In this document: piece by piece, positions 60,487 through 64,000 of the stretch
Position numbering within the stretch: the stretch's first letter is position 1
Layout: each line of letters starts with the position of its first letter
From: Asanoa ferruginea
GTDB lineage: Bacteria > Actinomycetota > Actinomycetes > Mycobacteriales > Micromonosporaceae
Length of the DNA stretch: 64,000 nt
NCBI RefSeq assembly: GCF_003387075.1
Contig: NZ_QUMQ01000001.1
Location: forward strand, 3,782,001-3,846,000
Reading direction: 5' to 3'
Made by a program: the position numbers and the translations under genes
The notes under the pieces: generated by a model
Told to the model about the DNA's origin: nothing
The model's input: the letters and a program-made list of their open reading frames with translations, nothing else
Databases searched by the model: none

Positions 60487-60504
60487 GGTTGTCCATGGAC
60501 AACC
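60487..60504. promoter_or_regulatory. Perfect 18-base palindrome
   Basis: GGTTGTCCATGGACAACC is identical on both strands. It stands 19 bases upstream of the metallophosphoesterase start and 50 bases after the stop of the coiled-coil gene. It could be a repressor operator for the phosphoesterase gene or, as RNA, a 7-pair hairpin ending the upstream gene. The lack of a T-run and the position against the ribosome site favour an operator. The exactness over 18 bases is unlikely by chance. Confidence 0.5.
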
Positions 60505-60553
60505 GGCATGTTAGGGACCCGAAGTGGACACGAGCTGTCGTGATCGTGGCCGA

Positions 60554-61846
60554 TTAGTCGGCGGCGAGGGTACGGCTCTTCCGCTCGCCGGCATCGACGG
60601 TCGCGCTGAGCGCGGCGCCGTTGCTCTTGCCGTTGGGTGAGTCAGCCTCCGGCTGTGCTTCGGCCGGCTGTGCTTCGGCCGGCTGCGCTTCGGCCGGCTG
60701 TTCTTCGGCCGGCTGCTGCTCGGCCAGCGACTGCTGTGCCGCGGCCAGCTCGGCCTGGACCTCGGCGAGCTGCTTGCGGGCCAGCTCGGTCTCCTGCTGG
60801 ATCTCGGCCAGCCGGGCGGTCTCCTCGTCTTGCTGCCGGCCGATCGCGGCCGCGTGCTCCTCGGCCTGCCGGCGCAGCTCGACCGCGTAGCGCTCGGCCT
60901 CCACCCGCTCGGCGGTCACCTGCTGCTCGACGCCGGTGCGCCACTGGGTCAGCTCACGCTCGGCGGTCGCGCTGCGGGTCGTGTAGTCCTGCTCGGCGCT
61001 GGTCTGCCGCTCGCGGATCTCCCGCTCCAGGTTGGCCCGCCGGTCGGCGAGCTCCTGGTCGATCGCGGCCTGCCCGGTCGTCTTCGACTGCTCGAGCGCG
61101 GCCCGCTGCTCGGCGCCCTGGCGCTCCAGCGCCGCCCGCTGCTCGGCCGTCTCGCGCTCGACCGCGGTGCGCTGCTCGGTGGTGAGCCGCTCGGTCTCGG
61201 CGCGCAGGGCGGCGACCTCGCGTTCGGCGGCGGCGCGCTGCCCGGCGAGGTCGCGATCGACCTCGGCGCGGTTGGTGTCGGCCTCGCGGCGGGCGGTGGC
61301 CAGGATCTGGCCGGCCTCGCCGTGCAACCGGTGGATCTCGGCGTGAGTGGCCGCGAGCTGCGCCTCGACCTCGGCCCGGCGGCCGGCGTCGACCTTCTCC
61401 TCTTCGGCGCGGCGCGCGGTGAGGGCGAGCTCGAAGTCGCGGATCGCCGCGGCAGCGTGCCCGCGTGCCTCGTCGATCAGGTTGTCGGCCTCGTCGCGCT
61501 GGGTCTGCACCGAGCGGTGCGCGTCGGCGCGGATCTCGTCGGCCTGCTCCTCGGCGAGCGCGAGGATCTGCTCGACCCGCGGGCCGAGGTGGCGGAACCG
61601 CACGACGTCGATCGTCGCCGACTCGCGGCGCACCGCGGCCAGCTCGACCTGGAGCTGCTCGACCTGCGCGGAAAGCGTGTGGATCTGGGCGAAGCGGTCT
61701 TCGCGCTCGGTCAGCAGCGCGGCGATCTCCTGCTCGGCCTGCGCGACATAGCGCTCGACCTGGCGACGGTCGTAGCCGCGGAGCGCGGACTCGAAATGAG
61801 GAGAGGAGACGTCGCCCATAGCGAACAGTTCCGCGCCATTGGACAT
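60554..61846 (-). CDS. DivIVA-domain hendecad coiled-coil protein (Scy/FilP-like)
   Basis: About 430 residues. The N-terminal FESALRGYDRRQVERY is the DivIVA membrane-binding motif, followed by LGPRVEQILALAEEQ which is shared with the neighbour at 61975. Residues 183-336 form fourteen 11-residue repeats without a break (for example AAAEREVAALR, TAVERETAEQR, AALERQGAEQR). The C-terminal tail has the sequence P-A-E-A-Q repeated. Scy and FilP in Streptomyces are hendecad-containing cytoskeletal coiled coils of polar growth; here the repeats are purely 11-residue. ATG 61846 is chosen over GTG 61852. It has its own promoter (61882-61910) behind a terminator. Confidence 0.87.
   Translation of the reverse strand: MSNGAELFAMGDVSSPHFESALRGYDRRQVERYVAQAEQEIAALLTEREDRFAQIHTLSAQVEQLQVELAAVRRESATIDVVRFRHLGPRVEQILALAEEQADEIRADAHRSVQTQRDEADNLIDEARGHAAAAIRDFELALTARRAEEEKVDAGRRAEVEAQLAATHAEIHRLHGEAGQILATARREADTNRAEVDRDLAGQRAAAEREVAALRAETERLTTEQRTAVERETAEQRAALERQGAEQRAALEQSKTTGQAAIDQELADRRANLEREIRERQTSAEQDYTTRSATAERELTQWRTGVEQQVTAERVEAERYAVELRRQAEEHAAAIGRQQDEETARLAEIQQETELARKQLAEVQAELAAAQQSLAEQQPAEEQPAEAQPAEAQPAEAQPEADSPNGKSNGAALSATVDAGERKSRTLAAD
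60651..60725 (-). repeat. 15-base tandem repeat coding for PAEAQ-type tail
   Basis: Five copies of a 15-base unit (plus-strand form GGCTGTGCTTCGGCC), the first two identical and the later ones diverging by one to four bases. They encode the Ala/Glu/Gln/Pro-rich tail of the coiled-coil protein. Such in-frame repeats can change copy number by slippage between strains. Confidence 0.8.
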
Positions 61847-61881
61847 GGTCACATCCTCACACCGACGCCCCGTTTCGACCA

Positions 61882-61910
61882 ATATTAGACGACGCCTCAC
61901 ACGGCGTCAG
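61882..61910 (-). promoter_or_regulatory. Candidate promoter with internal inverted repeat
   Basis: On the minus strand CTGACG (-35, 61905-61910) and TAATAT (-10, 61882-61887) have exactly 17 bases between. The spacer holds GACGCC (61891-61896) and GGCGTC (61903-61908), perfect 6-base arms. It drives the 60554 gene and overlaps the foot of the upstream terminator by five bases. Confidence 0.5.
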
Positions 61911-61941
61911 GCCGCACCGCGAGATCGCGATGCGGCCTGAC
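61906..61941 (-). terminator. Hairpin terminator between the two coiled-coil genes
   Basis: GTCAGGCCGCA (61906-61916) pairs perfectly with TGCGGCCTGAC (61931-61941), and the intervening bases contain CGCGA/TCGCG as a second small stem. It lies 34 bases after the stop of the 61975 gene on the minus strand. No T-run, as usual here. Confidence 0.72.
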
Positions 61942-61974
61942 ACTGCGTGCCGTTAGCCCCAGCCGGCGGCCGCC

Positions 61975-63213
61975 TCAGGCGTTGGCCGCTGACTTGTCGT
62001 CGGCGTCCTTGTCCTTCTTGGCCTCCTGCTTCGGTGCCGTCACCGAGGGGACGATGCCGGCGAGACCCGAGAGCATCTGGCCGAGCTGCGCCGTGACCGC
62101 GTCTTTCTGGCGGGTGAGGTCTTCGACCTCGCGCCGGGCGGTGTTGGTCGTGATCTCGGCCTCGTTGCGCGCCTCGGTGAGGTGGCGGTGCGCCTCGGAC
62201 TGGGCTTCCTTGAGGTTCTTGTCGGCCGCGGCGCGGGCCCGGTCGACCGTCTCGGCCGCGGTGCGCTCGGACTCGACCCGGCGCGCCTCGGCGCGCTGCT
62301 CGATCTCCTTGGCGCGGTCTTCGGCGGCGCGGGCGCGCTCCTCGGCCTCGGCGACCAGCTTCTGGGTCTGCGCGACCTGGGCGGCGTGCCGCTCGGACTC
62401 TTCGCGCTCCGACTTCTCGCGGCGCTCGGCGAGCTCGAGCGCGAGGGCCTGCAGGTCCTTGTCGCGCTTGTCGCGGGCGTCGGAGAGCATCTTGGTCGCC
62501 TCGGCGCGCTTCTCCTCGGCCTCGCGGCCGGCCTTGGCCCGGAGCTGGGTGATCTCGCGCTCGGCGGTGGCCCGCAGGGTGGCGACCTCACGCTCCACGG
62601 TCGACTTGAGCTCGGCGACCTCGTGGGCGGTCACCGTGCGGAGCTGCTTGGTCTCCCGGTCGGCGTCGGCACGCAGCGTGTCGGCCTCGCGGCGGGCCTG
62701 AACCCGGACCTCGGCGGCCTCGCGCTCGGCGGCCGTGCGCAGGCTGCCGGCCTCGCGCTCGGCGGTGGCCTTCATGGCCGCGGCCTCGGCACGGGCCTTG
62801 TCGGTGATCTCGCGGGCCTCGAGCCGGGCCGCGGAGAGGATGCCCTCGGACTCGCGCTTGGCTTCGCCGCGGTGGTCGTTGGCCTGCTCTTCGGCGAGGC
62901 GCAGGATCTGCTCGACCCGGGTGCCCAGACCGGAGAGCGTGGGCCGGTTGTTCTCCTCGAGCTGCTTGTTGGTGTCGTTCAGCTTCTGCTCGAGTGCGCC
63001 GAGCCGCTGCTCGGCCTGGCGCAGGCGGCGCTGCGCGTCATTGGTCTTCTGCTCCGCGTCGGCGCGCTCCTTCTCGGCGGCGGCGAGGCGGTTCTGAAGA
63101 CGCGCGAGGGTGTCGTCGACCTGCCTGCGGTCGTAGCCGCGCAGAGCGACGGTGAACTCTTCCGTCGAGTTAGCGTTCTCGAAGAAGCCAAGGGAGGACT
63201 GCTGCTGGGGCAT
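61975..63213 (-). CDS. DivIVA-domain coiled-coil protein (FilP-like)
   Basis: 412 residues. It has the same N-terminal signature as the neighbour (VALRGYDRRQVDDTL at about 22-36, LGTRVEQILRLAEEQ at about 96-110), a heptad-rich segment at 40-85, then nine exact 11-residue repeats at 149-247 (for example TAAEREAAEVR, STVEREVATLR), and a long Ala/Glu/Lys coiled coil to about 375, ending in a Lys/Asp-rich tail. FilP-type proteins in Streptomyces assemble a cytoskeletal network at growing tips. The 'cellulose-binding protein' name used in databases is not supported. ATG 63213; a possible TGGTAAGAT extended -10 lies upstream. Next to ccr, as in related actinomycetes (from memory, not checked). Confidence 0.87.
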   Translation of the reverse strand: MPQQQSSLGFFENANSTEEFTVALRGYDRRQVDDTLARLQNRLAAAEKERADAEQKTNDAQRRLRQAEQRLGALEQKLNDTNKQLEENNRPTLSGLGTRVEQILRLAEEQANDHRGEAKRESEGILSAARLEAREITDKARAEAAAMKATAEREAGSLRTAAEREAAEVRVQARREADTLRADADRETKQLRTVTAHEVAELKSTVEREVATLRATAEREITQLRAKAGREAEEKRAEATKMLSDARDKRDKDLQALALELAERREKSEREESERHAAQVAQTQKLVAEAEERARAAEDRAKEIEQRAEARRVESERTAAETVDRARAAADKNLKEAQSEAHRHLTEARNEAEITTNTARREVEDLTRQKDAVTAQLGQMLSGLAGIVPSVTAPKQEAKKDKDADDKSAANA

Positions 63214-63287
63214 TGGGACATCCTGGCAGACCTACCCAGGGGCAGCGCAAGGGTGGTGCGGCCGTTGTCGCCCGACAAAGCATGGTC

Positions 63288-63296
63288 ATCTTACCA
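63288..63296 (-). promoter_or_regulatory. Candidate extended -10 element for the FilP-like gene
   Basis: TGGTAAGAT on the minus strand resembles the extended -10 TGnTATAAT. No good -35 stands 17 bases upstream. It is 75 bases before ATG 63213 in the 137-base gap after ccr, in which I see no other feature. Confidence 0.3.
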
Positions 63297-63350
63297 GTGT
63301 TGGCCGTCGACATAGGAAATTCCGCCGATCGTGGACAAACGGCGAGTCGG

Positions 63351-64000
63351 CTATTCCCCCCGGAACCGGTTGATCGCATCTTCGTGCCGTGCGCGCAGCT
63401 CAGGATCACGAACGCCCAGCCCTTCGGCCGGTGCGAGGCAGCGGACGCCGACCTTTCCCTGGTGCCTGTTGCGTTGTACGTCGAGGGTCGCCTGCCCGGT
63501 CTGCTCCAGCGGATAGACGCGGGAGAGGGTGGGGTGGATTCGAGCCGAAGAGATGAGTCGATTCGCTTCCCACGCCTCGCGATAGTTGGCGAAGTGGCTG
63601 CCGATGATCCGCTTCAGGTTCATCCACAGATAGCGGTTGTCGAACTCGTGCTGAAAACCACTCGTCGACGCGCAGGTGACGATCGTCCCGCCGCGCCGAG
63701 CGACGTACACGCTGGCTCCGAAGGTCTCTCGCCCCGGATGCTCGAACACGATGTCGGGGTCGCGCCCACCCGTCAGCGACCGGATCAGCTCACCCAGCCG
63801 CTTCCACTCGCCCGGGTTCTGGGTGTGTTCGTCGGACCAGAACCGGAAGCCCTCGGCGGCACGGTCGATGACGAGTTCGGCGCCCATCCGGCGGCACAGC
63901 TCGGCCTTCTCCGGCGAGGACACCACACAGACGGGCGTGCCACCGCCGTTGAGGACGTACTGGGTGGCGTACCCACCGAGCCCGCCGGAGGCGCCCCAGA
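63351..64000 (-). CDS. ccr: Crotonyl-CoA carboxylase/reductase, 3' part (start lies right of the window)
   Basis: The frame is open to the right edge, so about 216 C-terminal residues are visible. They read through WGASGGLGGYATQYVLNGGG (nucleotide-binding loop), VFEHPGRETFGASVYVARRGG, CASTSGFQHEFDNRYLWMNLKRIIGSHFANYREAWEAN and end HEDAINRFRGE. These blocks are specific to crotonyl-CoA carboxylase/reductase, and FEHPGRETF and SHFANYREA are not found in ordinary quinone oxidoreductases. The enzyme makes ethylmalonyl-CoA from crotonyl-CoA, CO2 and NADPH, for the ethylmalonyl-CoA pathway and as a polyketide precursor. Its stop TAG at 63351-63353 is 137 bases before the FilP-like start. Confidence 0.9.
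   Translation of the reverse strand, partial: WGASGGLGGYATQYVLNGGGTPVCVVSSPEKAELCRRMGAELVIDRAAEGFRFWSDEHTQNPGEWKRLGELIRSLTGGRDPDIVFEHPGRETFGASVYVARRGGTIVTCASTSGFQHEFDNRYLWMNLKRIIGSHFANYREAWEANRLISSARIHPTLSRVYPLEQTGQATLDVQRNRHQGKVGVRCLAPAEGLGVRDPELRARHEDAINRFRGE

Noticed and set aside
63214-63350. Terminator of ccr in the gap before the FilP-like gene
   Set aside because: Only 4-5-base arms could be paired; read-through from ccr is possible but cannot be shown.
1-64000. Mobile elements, integrase sites, CRISPR or tRNA genes
   Set aside because: No transposase or integrase motif, no terminal repeats, no spaced direct-repeat array and no cloverleaf sequence was recognised on either strand.

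Overview
The window is high-GC DNA (about 70% or more by eye) with many GTG and a few TTG starts, frequent ATGA/GTGA/TGATG stop-start overlaps, GlnR-type and IdeR-type boxes, DivIVA-domain coiled-coil proteins beside crotonyl-CoA carboxylase/reductase, and a Tat-like lipoprotein signal. This points to the chromosome of a filamentous actinomycete. Micromonosporaceae is my best guess, but that is inference. I saw no rRNA, tRNA, CRISPR array, insertion sequence or prophage. The genes read as chromosomal metabolic and cell-envelope genes.

Layout. 1-9.5 kb: the 3' end of an unrecognised gene coupled to a large TPR protein, an aldehyde dehydrogenase, two coupled alpha/beta hydrolases, a fused tandem 3-hydroxyacyl-CoA dehydrogenase and a small zinc-ribbon-like protein. 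9.5-15.6 kb (minus strand): a serine beta-lactamase-fold hydrolase, then a polysaccharide operon reading GT4, Wzz-like copolymerase, Wzy-like polymerase, GT2, GT2. 15.9-23.4 kb: two very large secreted glucose/sorbosone dehydrogenase-type proteins in tandem. 23.4-26 kb: a DUF2855 protein, a lipoprotein and a TIGR00027-type methyltransferase. 26-33 kb: a sugar locus with a divergent promoter. One arm is SDR, GntR regulator and galactonate dehydratase; the other is an ABC substrate-binding protein, two permeases and a cellulase-like hydrolase. 33-41.3 kb: small regulator/enzyme pairs (CGNR with a hydrolase, HxlR with an NmrA-like protein), an SDR lacking the catalytic tyrosine, a large LuxR-type ATPase regulator, and a decayed NAD-epimerase. 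41.3-51.4 kb: a second polysaccharide locus transcribed outward from a central promoter region. It carries nucleotidyltransferase, methyltransferases, deacetylase, pyruvyltransferase, F420-dehydrogenase-like protein, epimerase, GT2 and flippase. 51.4-56.8 kb: an acyltransferase behind an iron box, and urtABCDE behind an in-phase GlnR box. 56.8-64 kb (minus strand): beta-helix protein, AI-2E-family permease, secreted metallophosphoesterase, two hendecad coiled-coil DivIVA-type proteins and the 3' part of ccr.

How the parts fit. The two polysaccharide loci are complementary: one holds polymerase and chain-length control, the other flippase and sugar-modifying enzymes. They may form one Wzx/Wzy pathway whose priming transferase lies elsewhere. 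The 26-33 kb locus looks like uptake, hydrolysis and oxidative (De Ley-Doudoroff-type) breakdown of a galactose-containing saccharide under GntR control. The urt operon has the layout expected for nitrogen scavenging under GlnR. The last three genes join ethylmalonyl-CoA pathway carbon metabolism to polar-growth cytoskeleton proteins. Nothing here is a wholly new system that I can prove. The most useful leads are the paired iron and nitrogen operators, the pure hendecad coiled coils, the split polysaccharide loci and the duplicated domain in the large secreted proteins.
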